DNA from: Dyella psychrodurans
GTDB taxonomy: Bacteria; Pseudomonadota; Gammaproteobacteria; Xanthomonadales; Rhodanobacteraceae
Reading direction: 5' to 3'
Assembly: GCF_003363265.1 (NCBI RefSeq)
Contig: NZ_QRBF01000005.1
Span: forward strand, 314,571 to 378,570
DNA: 64,000 bases
Under the pieces are notes generated by a model. That model did no database searches. It saw nothing but the letters and a program-made list of their open reading frames with translations, and had not been told where the DNA came from. The position numbers were made by a program, and so were the translations under genes. Shown one piece after another: positions 26,513 to 34,211 of this stretch. Every line of letters begins with the position of its first letter. The stretch's first letter is position 1.

Positions 26513-27034
26513 ATGCGCAAGACAATGACCCTGTCGATCATCCTGGCTGCGGCCCTGGGCTGCTCCGCGCTGGCGCTCGCCGGCCCGGGTGGGCAGGACT
26601 TCGGCGGCGGCCCCGGCTTTCACGGCGGTCATGGCCATCACGGCGGCGGCATGATGCTGCTCAAGGGCGTCAACCTCACCGACGCCCAGAAGGCCTCGAT
26701 CAAGCAGATCGTGCAGCAGAGCTTCACCCAGCTGAAGCCGCAGTTCGAAGCCGTCCGCCAGCAGCGCCAGGCGTTTGAAGCCCTGTCGCCGAGCGCGTCG
26801 GGCTACCAGGCCGCGGCTGCCAGCCTGGCCCAGGCCGAAGCCAATCTCACCAGTGCCCGCGTCACCGCGCGCGCTGCAGTTACCGCCCAGATCTACAACA
26901 ACGTGTTGACCAGCACGCAGCAGAGCCAGGTGACAGCGAACAAAGCCGCCTTCGAAGCCCGCAAGGCGCAGTGGCAGCAGTTCAAGGCCTCGCACCCGGC
27001 ATCGTCGTCGACCTCGAGCACGCCTGGCCAGTAA
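26513..27034 (+). CDS. Spy/CpxP-like periplasmic LTxxQ chaperone
   Basis: Predicted periplasmic protein of 173 residues of the Spy/CpxP family, which bind unfolded proteins and, for CpxP, damp the CpxA sensor. It has a signal peptide (MRKTMTLSIILAAALGCSAL, cleaved near ALA-GPG), a Gly/His-rich stretch (GFHGGHGHHGGGMM) that could bind metal, and two LTxxQ motifs, LTDAQ and LTSTQ, in long helical segments. The start at 26513 has AGGAG six bases before it. It is divergent from cpxR across a CpxR box and ends in a strong terminator. The His-rich run is unlike E. coli Spy and may matter for metal stress. Confidence 0.85.
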   Translation: MRKTMTLSIILAAALGCSALALAGPGGQDFGGGPGFHGGHGHHGGGMMLLKGVNLTDAQKASIKQIVQQSFTQLKPQFEAVRQQRQAFEALSPSASGYQAAAASLAQAEANLTSARVTARAAVTAQIYNNVLTSTQQSQVTANKAAFEARKAQWQQFKASHPASSSTSSTPGQ

Positions 27035-27100
27035 TCAATTCAAAAAAGAAAACATCCAGGTTAGTAGGATCTTAGCGGACGTTCTAACCCGGAATAACTT

Positions 27101-27133
27101 AGCGATCGCCGCTGCATCGGCGATCGCTTTTTT
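27101..27133 (+). terminator. Rho-independent terminator of the spy-like gene
   Basis: AGCGATCGCCG and CGGCGATCGCT form a perfect 11-bp stem with a six-base loop, followed by a T run. It sits 66 bases after the stop codon. Confidence 0.92.
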
Positions 27134-27151
27134 ATGTCCGCGATGCAAGAT

Positions 27152-27688
27152 TCAAGCTGCTTTCGGGAAATCGAGCACGGTGTCGTTCACGCGGTTGAGC
27201 ATGTTGGTGAACAAGATCGCGCTGACCGCATACAAGGCTTCCACGATCTGGCGATCGCTGTAGCCCGCCCGCTTTACGTTTTGCACGGCATCCGCTGGCA
27301 GCGTTCCCGTGGTTTTCACCACGCGCACCACGAATTTCACCAGGGCGTCGATCTTGGCGTCGGCGCTGAACCCACCGTTGCGCAGCTCGTGCAGCTGCTC
27401 GACGGTATAGCCGGCCATCTTTCCGGTCATGCTGTGCGCCGCCAGACAATAGTCACACGCCGAGGCTTCGCTGACCGCCAGATTGATGGCTTCCTGTTCG
27501 CGGGCGCTCAGCTCGCTCTTCTTCAACACGGCGCCCGTCTGCAGCACCTGACCGAGCACGGCCGGGGCGTTGCTGCCCAGGGTGAGATAGGTATTGGGCA
27601 CCATGCCGATGGCGCGCTTGATGGCGACAAAGAGTTGCTCGGTTTCACCGGCAGCATCGTCGACGTTGATGGTATGAAGGCGGTTCAT
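27152..27688 (-). CDS. AhpD-like carboxymuconolactone decarboxylase family protein
   Basis: All-alpha protein of 178 residues of the AhpD/CMD family, likely a peroxidase or disulfide carrier. The redox motif C-x-x-C is present in SACDYCLAAHSMTGKM, with the following His at the proton-relay position. The start at 27688 (MNRLHTINVDD) has GGAG nine bases upstream; the open frame beyond it is antisense to the AraC gene and unsupported. It is divergent from an AraC regulator with a cupin domain, an arrangement common for regulator-target pairs. No ahpC gene is nearby. Confidence 0.85.
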   Translation of the reverse strand: MNRLHTINVDDAAGETEQLFVAIKRAIGMVPNTYLTLGSNAPAVLGQVLQTGAVLKKSELSAREQEAINLAVSEASACDYCLAAHSMTGKMAGYTVEQLHELRNGGFSADAKIDALVKFVVRVVKTTGTLPADAVQNVKRAGYSDRQIVEALYAVSAILFTNMLNRVNDTVLDFPKAA

Positions 27689-27829
27689 GAGGATTCTCCA
27701 GAAAGATTTCGAAGGGGTGGTTGCGGCGACTCGCTTTGCCGTTTCCGTGGAGATATCGTAGGTCCGCTTTCTGCCAGTATCTGCACATAAGCGTATACTT
27801 TTATTGCTCAATCGTCTCATTCGATCCCC

Positions 27830-28771
27830 ATGGACAACCTGAGCCACCTGATCCGCACCCTCGCCCCTTCGGGTACCGTGAACCTGCACTGCCTGCTGGC
27901 CGGCATCTGGGTCGCGCCGCATCCCGAGGCCCCACCGGGCCATGTGCCGTATCACGTGATCCTGGACGGAAAGCTGCGGCTGCGCACTGGGCACGGCACG
28001 CAGATATTCGAAGCCGGCGACGTGCTGGTTTTTCCGCATGGCACCAGCCATACGCTTGAGAGCGTCGTGCTTGGCGAAAACGATGCGGCGCCTGACTACG
28101 AGGGCGAACAGCATTTCAATGGTGCCGTCACGCAAGTTGTCATCCGCGGCGAGGGCGCTGCGCTCGACATGCTTTGCGGCAAGTTCATCATGGGCGAAAC
28201 AGGAAGCTCGCTGCTGCGCTCGCTTCCCGATGTCCTGCACATCCGCGCCAGCGAGCGCACGCCGCTGTTTGCGCTCATCGAGATCATGCGCAGCGAAAGC
28301 GCGGATCCCAAGCCCGGCAGCGCGGCACTTATCGACGAACTTTCCAGCGCGCTTTTCACGCTGCTGATGCGCCGGCTGATGGCGGAGAAGCATCTCACCG
28401 GCACCGTGCTGGCGTTGCTGGCGGATGCGCGCATGAGCCGCGCCGTGGAAGCGGTGTTATTGGATCCTGCACAACCGTGGACGGTGGGCACGATGGCCGA
28501 ACGTGCGCATGTTTCGCGTGCAACGTTTGCACGCCGCTTCGCGCAGTTAGGCGGCCTCTCGCCGCTGGAATGGGTGACCAGCGTGCGCATGGAATTGGCG
28601 GCACGCTTGCTGGTGCGCGAAGGACTCGCTGCCAATCAGGTCGCCGAGCGCTGCGGCTACGCGTCGGAGGCGGCTTTCGGGCGCGTGTTCAAAAAACATT
28701 ATCGAAGCGGTCCTGGCACCTATCGCCGCGACATGCTGAAACAAACGTCTGAAAATTTATCTCGAGTATGA
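27830..28771 (+). CDS. AraC family regulator with N-terminal cupin (Cupin_6) domain
   Basis: Transcription factor of 313 residues. The first 180 residues form an AraC-type cupin (PYHVILDGKLRLRTGHG, then LVFPHGTSHTL); the last 100 hold two helix-turn-helix units (WTVGTMAERAHVSRATFARR and EGLAANQVAERCGYASEAAF) and the closing GPGTYRR. This domain pair is shared with redox sensors such as RclR, but the RclR cysteines cannot be matched by eye, so the signal is unknown. It is divergent from the AhpD-like gene; the shared 141-base interval has a TATACT hexamer at 27794 and no clear -35. It likely controls that gene. Confidence 0.87.
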   Translation: MDNLSHLIRTLAPSGTVNLHCLLAGIWVAPHPEAPPGHVPYHVILDGKLRLRTGHGTQIFEAGDVLVFPHGTSHTLESVVLGENDAAPDYEGEQHFNGAVTQVVIRGEGAALDMLCGKFIMGETGSSLLRSLPDVLHIRASERTPLFALIEIMRSESADPKPGSAALIDELSSALFTLLMRRLMAEKHLTGTVLALLADARMSRAVEAVLLDPAQPWTVGTMAERAHVSRATFARRFAQLGGLSPLEWVTSVRMELAARLLVREGLAANQVAERCGYASEAAFGRVFKKHYRSGPGTYRRDMLKQTSENLSRV

Positions 28772-28834
28772 TTGTCACGCCTTTGTCTTGAGCAGTGCTT
28801 AGCTTCCGTGAGGCTGACCACTGAGGGGCGTACC

Positions 28835-30418
28835 ATGCAGACGGAAGTCGCTGTAGCCACCACCGCGTCGCCAAGCCAGGGTTCGGGGCGCATCTTCGGC
28901 ATCATTTTCGGGTTGATACTGCTGGTGGGCGCCGGATACGCAGGCCTCCATCTGGTCGATGATCTCTCCATCGTCCGTTCGCACTCGGCCGCACCATTCA
29001 TTCTGCTTGGCGTTGCCCTGCTGATCGCGTTGGGTTTCGAATTCGTCAACGGATTCCACGACACCGCCAACGCGGTCGCGACGGTGATCTACACGCATTC
29101 GATGCCAGCCGGTCTTGCCGTGATCTGGTCCGGTGCCTTCAACTTCCTGGGTGTGCTGACGTCCTCGGGCGCCGTCGCCTTCACCGTGGTCTCGTTGCTA
29201 CCGGTCGAACTCATTCTGCAGGTAGGCAGCCAGGCCGGCTTCGCGATGGTGTTCGCGCTGCTGCTCGCGGCGATCCTGTGGAATCTCGGCACGTGGTATT
29301 TCGGATTGCCCAATTCCTCTTCGCATACGTTGATCGGGTCGATCATCGGTGTGGGTCTCGCCAATCAGCTCACCGCGGTGAAAAGCGGCACGAGCGGCGT
29401 GGATTGGAATGCGGCGATCGGCGTGTTCAAGGGATTGGTCTTCTCGCCGATCGCGGGATTCATTTTCGCCGGCCTCTTGATGTTGATCCTCAAGGCAGTG
29501 GTCAGGATTCCCGAGTTGTATCGCGCGCCGGAAGGCAACAAGCCGCCGCCGTGGCCGATTCGCGCACTGCTCGTGCTGACTTGCACTGGTGTGAGCTTCA
29601 GCCATGGCTCCAACGACGGGCAGAAAGGCATGGGCCTGATCATGCTGATCCTGATCGGCACGGTGCCCACGGCTTATGCATTGAATGGTGCCGTGTCGGG
29701 TGGCCAGGTGAAAACCTTCCACCAGGTGTCGGTCGAAGTGCAGCAAGTGCTCACCACTTACGATCACGGCGCAACCTTTACGGGCGACCCACGCGACGTC
29801 GTCACGAGCGCTGTCCAACAACACAAGTTGCTGCCGGACACCGCACCCGCGCTGTCGGAACTGATCGCCAAGATCGATCAGCAGGTGGGTAGCCGCACAT
29901 CCCTCCGCGCCGTGCCACAGGAACAAATGGGCAACGTGCGCAACGACATCTACCTTGCGAATGCAGCGATTCCGCTGGTGCTCTCGCAACCCGGACTTAC
30001 ATCCGACCAGACCAAGGTGCTGACCACATGGCGTGGTTTAGGTGCAACCGCCACGCAGTTCATTCCGCCCTGGGTCAAAGTCGCCGTCGCGCTCGCGCTG
30101 GGTCTTGGGACGATGGTCGGCTGGAAACGCATCGTGGTAACGGTCGGCGAAAAGATCGGCAAGGAACATCTGACCTATGCGCAAGGCGCATCGGCCGAGT
30201 TGATCGCGATGGGATTGATCCAAGCCGCCGACATGTATCACCTGCCCGTCAGCACCACACACGTGCTGACCTCGGGCGTCGCCGGCACCATGGCCGCGAA
30301 CGGTTCAGGCTTGCAGTGGTCGACAGTACGCAATCTTCTGATGGCCTGGGTGTTGACGTTGCCTGCGTCGATCTTGCTTGCGGGCGTACTGTTTGTGGTA
30401 CTGAAGCACCTGTTCTGA
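28835..30418 (+). CDS. pit: PiT-family inorganic phosphate transporter
   Basis: Inner-membrane low-affinity phosphate or metal-phosphate symporter of 527 residues. Both PHO4 family signatures are present: GFEFVNGFHDTANAVATVI near residue 70 and FSHGSNDGQKGMGLIML near 255. Ten or more hydrophobic segments are seen, with a long hydrophilic insert between about 295 and 405, as in PitA proteins. The ATG at 28835 (MQTEVAV) follows GAGGGG; the open frame starts at 28772 but has no support. It follows the AraC gene by 63 bases on the same strand. No PhoU-like gene accompanies it here, which is usual for the PitA type. Confidence 0.92.
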   Translation: MQTEVAVATTASPSQGSGRIFGIIFGLILLVGAGYAGLHLVDDLSIVRSHSAAPFILLGVALLIALGFEFVNGFHDTANAVATVIYTHSMPAGLAVIWSGAFNFLGVLTSSGAVAFTVVSLLPVELILQVGSQAGFAMVFALLLAAILWNLGTWYFGLPNSSSHTLIGSIIGVGLANQLTAVKSGTSGVDWNAAIGVFKGLVFSPIAGFIFAGLLMLILKAVVRIPELYRAPEGNKPPPWPIRALLVLTCTGVSFSHGSNDGQKGMGLIMLILIGTVPTAYALNGAVSGGQVKTFHQVSVEVQQVLTTYDHGATFTGDPRDVVTSAVQQHKLLPDTAPALSELIAKIDQQVGSRTSLRAVPQEQMGNVRNDIYLANAAIPLVLSQPGLTSDQTKVLTTWRGLGATATQFIPPWVKVAVALALGLGTMVGWKRIVVTVGEKIGKEHLTYAQGASAELIAMGLIQAADMYHLPVSTTHVLTSGVAGTMAANGSGLQWSTVRNLLMAWVLTLPASILLAGVLFVVLKHLF

Positions 30419-30436
30419 GCTAGCCCATCTAGATCC

Positions 30437-30463
30437 GCAAGCACGGTGCAATGCCGTGCTTGC
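30437..30463. terminator. hairpin terminator between pit and the His-rich gene
   Basis: GCAAGCACGG and CCGTGCTTGC form a perfect 10-bp stem with a seven-base loop, 19 bases after the pit stop. There is no T run, so termination is less certain. Confidence 0.55.
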
Positions 30464-30566
30464 CCGGGTAAGCAAATCCCGCGTTATCGTTCCGGATACA
30501 TTCGCGCACGCCGCTCAGGGGGTCGTCCTTGACCGTGTAACTTCCTGAGATGATCGTCGGCGACGC

Positions 30567-30785
30567 TTAATGCGCGTGATGTTTGCTGGCGTGCTGCTTG
30601 GCCGCATGCTCGGCGTGTTCGATCGCATGCAGCTTGTGGCCGTGCGCGAGGTGCGCATGATGGCTGGCCGTCTCGTGATCGCCCTTCTCGGCATGCTTGG
30701 CAGCTTCACGATGATGCTTGGCCGCTTCTTCCAGATGTTTTGCCGCTTCGTGGTGATGATGATGAATCTCGTGCTCAGTGTTCAC
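30567..30785 (-). CDS. His/Ala-rich helical mini-protein, function unknown
   Basis: Cytoplasmic protein of 72 residues with about 20 histidines, rich in Ala, Lys and Glu, and with no signal peptide or cysteine. It begins VNTEHEIHHHHHEAAKHL and goes on with seven-residue repeats of the EAAKHHR type, so an amphipathic helix with a His face is likely. I choose the GTG at 30785 because GAGGAG lies six bases upstream; an ATG at 30806 is possible. Its own gene is not known to me; similar His-rich repeats occur in other proteobacteria. A metal-binding or buffering role is a guess. It is divergent from the BON-domain gene across a 318-base gap. Confidence 0.7.
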   Translation of the reverse strand: MNTEHEIHHHHHEAAKHLEEAAKHHREAAKHAEKGDHETASHHAHLAHGHKLHAIEHAEHAAKQHASKHHAH

Positions 30786-31103
30786 GCAACTCTCCTCGAC
30801 AGGCATGTACCCGACCCAGGTAGCCAGGTTCGTTCAGTCAAACAGAGGACGGTGTCACGCTGATGACGTCGCGCATTGCGTGTCGTGCACGCGATCACAC
30901 ATGAATGCACGCAACAATTGCGAAACAACACGTTCGCATCCTCGACACGTCACTGAACGAACGAAACAACGTTCGACATTTTGAAACATTGTTTTTACAT
31001 ACGCCTTGTTGCGATGTGCGCGCGAATCCTCAGTGATGCGCCTGCTTGCGTGAGGCTTTGCATGTTTCCGCGCGAGCAGCTTCACATGCCCAAGGAGATT
31101 GCC
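30786..31103. other. 318-base intergenic region between the His-rich and BON genes
   Basis: More A/T-rich than its surroundings in the middle. It holds an inverted repeat CGAACG-aaacaa-CGTTCG at 30958-30975 and a TTGAAACATTGTTTTTACAT stretch after it that could carry the BON promoter, but no consensus pair is clear. No gene is seen. Confidence 0.5.
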
Positions 31104-31577
31104 ATGCGTACTTTGTCCCTTCTTCGCAAATCCATCGCCGCCGCTGGTGCGATGACGGCATTTGCGGCCCTTCCACTATCCCTGGCGATGGCACAGAGCA
31201 CGCCGCAGTCGTCAGCGGCCATGCAAGAGCAACAAGCAGCCCAACAGCAGCAACCCATGCAGCAACAGGCGCCTTCGAGCACCACCCCATCAACTAGCAA
31301 TGAAACAATGCCCGGCAAAGTGGATGACACCTGGATTACCACAAAGGTGAAGTCGAAGCTGGCTGCCGCCAAGGGCGTGAAAGCATCCGATATCTCGGTA
31401 AGCACGACAGACGGTGCGGTGACGCTTACCGGTACCGCGACATCCTCCAAGGAGAAGAGTCATGCGGTGCATCTGGCCAAGCAGGTGAAAGGCGTCAAAA
31501 GTGTCGACGCGTCGGGCCTGACCGTGACGGCCGCAAGCAGCCGGAGCAGCGGCACGCCGTCAGCGGGCACCGAATAA
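31104..31577 (+). CDS. exported BON-domain protein (OsmY-like)
   Basis: Periplasmic protein of 157 residues. A signal peptide (MRTLSLLRKSIAAAGAMTAF, cleaved near AMA-QST) is followed by a Gln/Ser/Pro-rich linker (about residues 32-75) and a single BON domain from about 80 to 145 (DDTWITTKVKSKLAAAKGV, VTLTGTATSSKEKSHAVHLA, GVKSVDASGLTV). BON proteins such as OsmY bind membranes or phospholipids and respond to osmotic stress. The ATG at 31104 has AAGGAG six bases before it, so the longer frame from 30981 is rejected. It converges on trpS across a 12-bp hairpin. Confidence 0.85.
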   Translation: MRTLSLLRKSIAAAGAMTAFAALPLSLAMAQSTPQSSAAMQEQQAAQQQQPMQQQAPSSTTPSTSNETMPGKVDDTWITTKVKSKLAAAKGVKASDISVSTTDGAVTLTGTATSSKEKSHAVHLAKQVKGVKSVDASGLTVTAASSRSSGTPSAGTE

Positions 31578-31596
31578 TTCGAGGTCTTCAGGCAAG

Positions 31597-31632
31597 GCTG
31601 GGCCGGATGGGTTAGCGAGAATCCGGCCCAGC
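31597..31632. terminator. hairpin between convergent BON and trpS genes
   Basis: GCTGGGCCGGAT and ATCCGGCCCAGC form a perfect 12-bp stem around a 12-base loop. No T run follows on either side, so it is a likely but not certain terminator. Confidence 0.6.
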
Positions 31633-31644
31633 GGGTGACACCAT

Positions 31645-33015
31645 TTATTCGCTTCCCTGCGCCGCAAGCTTATCCAGCGCCTCGCGCAGATAGGCCAGCG
31701 CTTCGTCGCGCGCCATTTCGTCGACATAGTCGGGCGTGCTGGCCACCGGTTCGCCATCGAGTTCGAGCACCAGCGACAGCGGCAGGCTGTGCAGCGTCAC
31801 GGCACTGCCGCCTATCGACTTCAACTGTTTCTGCACCGCACCTGCAGCCTTCGGATCCTTGAAGGATTTCGACAGCAGCAACTCGTCGCCCTCGGAAGAA
31901 AACAGACGGAAGCGGAAGCTGCCATCCGTATCGCGGAAGCTCGCAAAGCGCGGCGATTTGACCGATTTCGAAAGCACCCTGGAGTGATCCGCATGCATCG
32001 TCACCGACGACATCGCGCGCAAGCCGATCGCGTCGCGCAACTCGGCCATCTTGGGACCGGCGATCGCGCGTGCCTTGCGCGCGCCCTCCTGCAGAATCTC
32101 CTCGATGGCGGCAGGCTTGGCGATCAGGCTTTCGTAACGCTCGCGCATCGGCGCGACATCCGCTTCGATCCGCTCGAACAGCACCTGCTTGGCTTCGCCC
32201 CAGCCGATGCCCTCTTCCAGCGCACGGCGGAACGCGGCGCTTTCGGCCTCGCTCGCAAACGCACGAAAGATGGTGAACAACGAGGAGCTTTCCGGATCTT
32301 TCGGCTCGCCCGGCATGCGCGAGTCGGTGACGATGCGCATGATCGTCTCGCGCAGCTGCTTGGCGCCGCCGGCAAACAACGGGATGGTGTTGTCGTAGCT
32401 CTTGGACATCTTGCGGCCATCGAGGCCGGGCAGCGTCGCCACCTGCTCTTCGATCACCACTTCCGGCTGCACGAAGAATTCGCGTCCGTAGATATGGTTG
32501 AAACGCTGCGCGATGTCGCGCGCCATCTCGATGTGCTGGATCTGATCGCGCCCCACCGGCACCTGCTGTGCGTTGAACGCGAGAATGTCGGCCGCCATCA
32601 GCACGGGATACATGTACAGGCCAGCCGTGACGCCCGCATCCGCGTCTTCGTTCGCTTCGGTGTTCTTGTCGACCGCCGCCTTGTAGGCATGCGCGCGGTT
32701 GAGCAGACCCTTCGCCGTGACGCAGGTGAGAAACCACGTCAGCTCCGGAATTTCCGGAATATCCGATTGCCGATAGAACGTGACCTTCTTCGGATCGAGT
32801 CCCGCCGCCAGCCATGTCGCGGCGATTTCCAGGCGCGAACGTTCGATGCGCGCCGGATCGTCGCTCTTGATCAGCGCGTGGTAATCGGCCATGAAGAAGA
32901 ACGCATCCACCTCCGGGCGACGGCTCGCGGCGATCGCGGGGCGAATGGCGCCGACGTAGTTGCCGAGATGCGGCGTACCGGTGGTGGTGATGCCTGTAAG
33001 AACACGAGTTTGCAT
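31645..33015 (-). CDS. trpS: tryptophanyl-tRNA synthetase with C-terminal YegP/DUF1508-like extension
   Basis: Charges tRNA-Trp. The catalytic region spans residues 1-330: TGTPHLGNYVG is the HIGH-type motif, VPVGRDQIQH and the KMSKS loop (GRKMSKSYDNTIPLF) follow. The protein has 456 residues against about 330-340 in E. coli. The extra 110 residues start near 340 and contain FRFRLFSSEGDELLLSKSFK, the pattern of the small YegP/DUF1508 domain. I believe such extended TrpS occurs across Xanthomonadales but cannot check it here. The role of the extension is unknown. It lies next to the arginase gene on the same strand, 113 bases apart. Confidence 0.93.
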   Translation of the reverse strand: MQTRVLTGITTTGTPHLGNYVGAIRPAIAASRRPEVDAFFFMADYHALIKSDDPARIERSRLEIAATWLAAGLDPKKVTFYRQSDIPEIPELTWFLTCVTAKGLLNRAHAYKAAVDKNTEANEDADAGVTAGLYMYPVLMAADILAFNAQQVPVGRDQIQHIEMARDIAQRFNHIYGREFFVQPEVVIEEQVATLPGLDGRKMSKSYDNTIPLFAGGAKQLRETIMRIVTDSRMPGEPKDPESSSLFTIFRAFASEAESAAFRRALEEGIGWGEAKQVLFERIEADVAPMRERYESLIAKPAAIEEILQEGARKARAIAGPKMAELRDAIGLRAMSSVTMHADHSRVLSKSVKSPRFASFRDTDGSFRFRLFSSEGDELLLSKSFKDPKAAGAVQKQLKSIGGSAVTLHSLPLSLVLELDGEPVASTPDYVDEMARDEALAYLREALDKLAAQGSE

Positions 33016-33128
33016 GGGGCGTTATCGGCTTTTACGAATGACGATGCCGCGCCCGCGCACGTTTGCGCGGGGCGGATTCGCGCAGTGTACGGGCAAAAAG
33101 AACCGAACGTGACCCGGCAGCCGCCGGC

Positions 33129-34052
33129 TCAGTCCGGCCCGCGCATCAGGGTGGACTTGCCGAACAGCGATTCGACCAGCTCGACCGCCAGTTTCGCGGT
33201 CTGATTGCGCTTGTCGTAGGCCGGGTTCAATTCGACGATGTCCACCGACCCCAGTCGGCCCGTGTCGGCGATCATCTCCATGCACAGCTGCGCTTCGCGA
33301 TATGTCGGACCGCCGCGCACGGTGGTGCCCACGCCCGGCGCAATCGACGGATCGAGGAAGTCGACGTCGAAGCTCACGTGCAGATGCGTGTCGGCGTCGA
33401 CGCCTTCAAGCGCTTCCTCCATCGTGCGTTTCATGCCCACTTCGTCGATGTGGCGCATGTCGTAGATGTCCATCTTCGCCTCGCGCACCAGGCGCTTCTC
33501 GCCTTCGTCGACCGAGCGGATGCCGATCTGGCGGAACACGTCCGGCGACGTCGCAGGCGCTTGATCGCCGATCTCGACCAGCTCGCGCGGACCGGTGCCG
33601 CACAGGCACGCCACGGGCATGCCGTGGATGTTGCCCGACGGCGTCACCTGCGACGTGTTGAAATCGGCATGCGCGTCGAGCCAGAGCACGCGCAATTTGC
33701 GCCCCTGTTCGCGGCAATGACGCGCCACCGCGCTGATCGAACCGATGGCCAGGCAATGATCCCCGCCCAGCATGATCGGCAGACGGCCCGCCTGCAGCTC
33801 GTGATGGATGGCGCCATGCACCGCGGTATTCCACGCGATGACTTCGGACAAGTGGCGATACCCGTTTTCCGGCGGCTGCCAGGGATTCATCGGACCGTGC
33901 AGATTGCCGCGATCCACCACGTCCAGGCCACGTCGGCGCAACTTCTCGCCTAGCTGGGCGACACGCAGGGCCTCGGGCCCCATCGATGCACCGCGATGTC
34001 CTGCGCCGATATCCGTCGGAACGCCGACCAGTGCAATCACCTGCTTACCCAT
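33129..34052 (-). CDS. rocF: arginase
   Basis: Manganese enzyme that hydrolyses arginine to ornithine and urea. The 307-residue protein carries the three metal-ligand motifs: MLGGDHCLAIGS, WLDAHADFNTS and SFDVDFLDPSIAPG. The start at 34052 (MGKQVIALVGVP) is taken because the extra 21 residues of the longer frame do not fit the family; the ribosome site is weak. The VGVPTDIGAGHRGASMGPEAL opening is typical of arginase rather than agmatinase. It may supply nitrogen or polyamine precursors. It is upstream of trpS on the same strand and diverges from the diguanylate cyclase. Confidence 0.92.
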   Translation of the reverse strand: MGKQVIALVGVPTDIGAGHRGASMGPEALRVAQLGEKLRRRGLDVVDRGNLHGPMNPWQPPENGYRHLSEVIAWNTAVHGAIHHELQAGRLPIMLGGDHCLAIGSISAVARHCREQGRKLRVLWLDAHADFNTSQVTPSGNIHGMPVACLCGTGPRELVEIGDQAPATSPDVFRQIGIRSVDEGEKRLVREAKMDIYDMRHIDEVGMKRTMEEALEGVDADTHLHVSFDVDFLDPSIAPGVGTTVRGGPTYREAQLCMEMIADTGRLGSVDIVELNPAYDKRNQTAKLAVELVESLFGKSTLMRGPD

Positions 34053-34211
34053 ACACCACTTATCTCGCGAAGGCTTGTCGAAGTGCTCAAGTGTAGCCGC
34101 TCGCCCCTCTTGCAAGCGTTATGCCCCTTCCCGGTGCCGGATGAGGCGGGGCATCGCCTGCCGCGACGTCTTTGGTAAATTGGGCGGATCGCGCCCAAGC
34201 AAGGATCTTGC

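Noticed and set aside
27689-28393. N-terminal extension of the AhpD-like frame
   Set aside because: Antisense to the AraC gene; the ATG at 27688 with GGAG is supported.
30570-30863. 97-residue plus-strand frame opposite the His-rich gene
   Set aside because: It is a shadow: its Met/Leu/Phe run comes from the complement of His/Ala codons, and it lacks a ribosome site.
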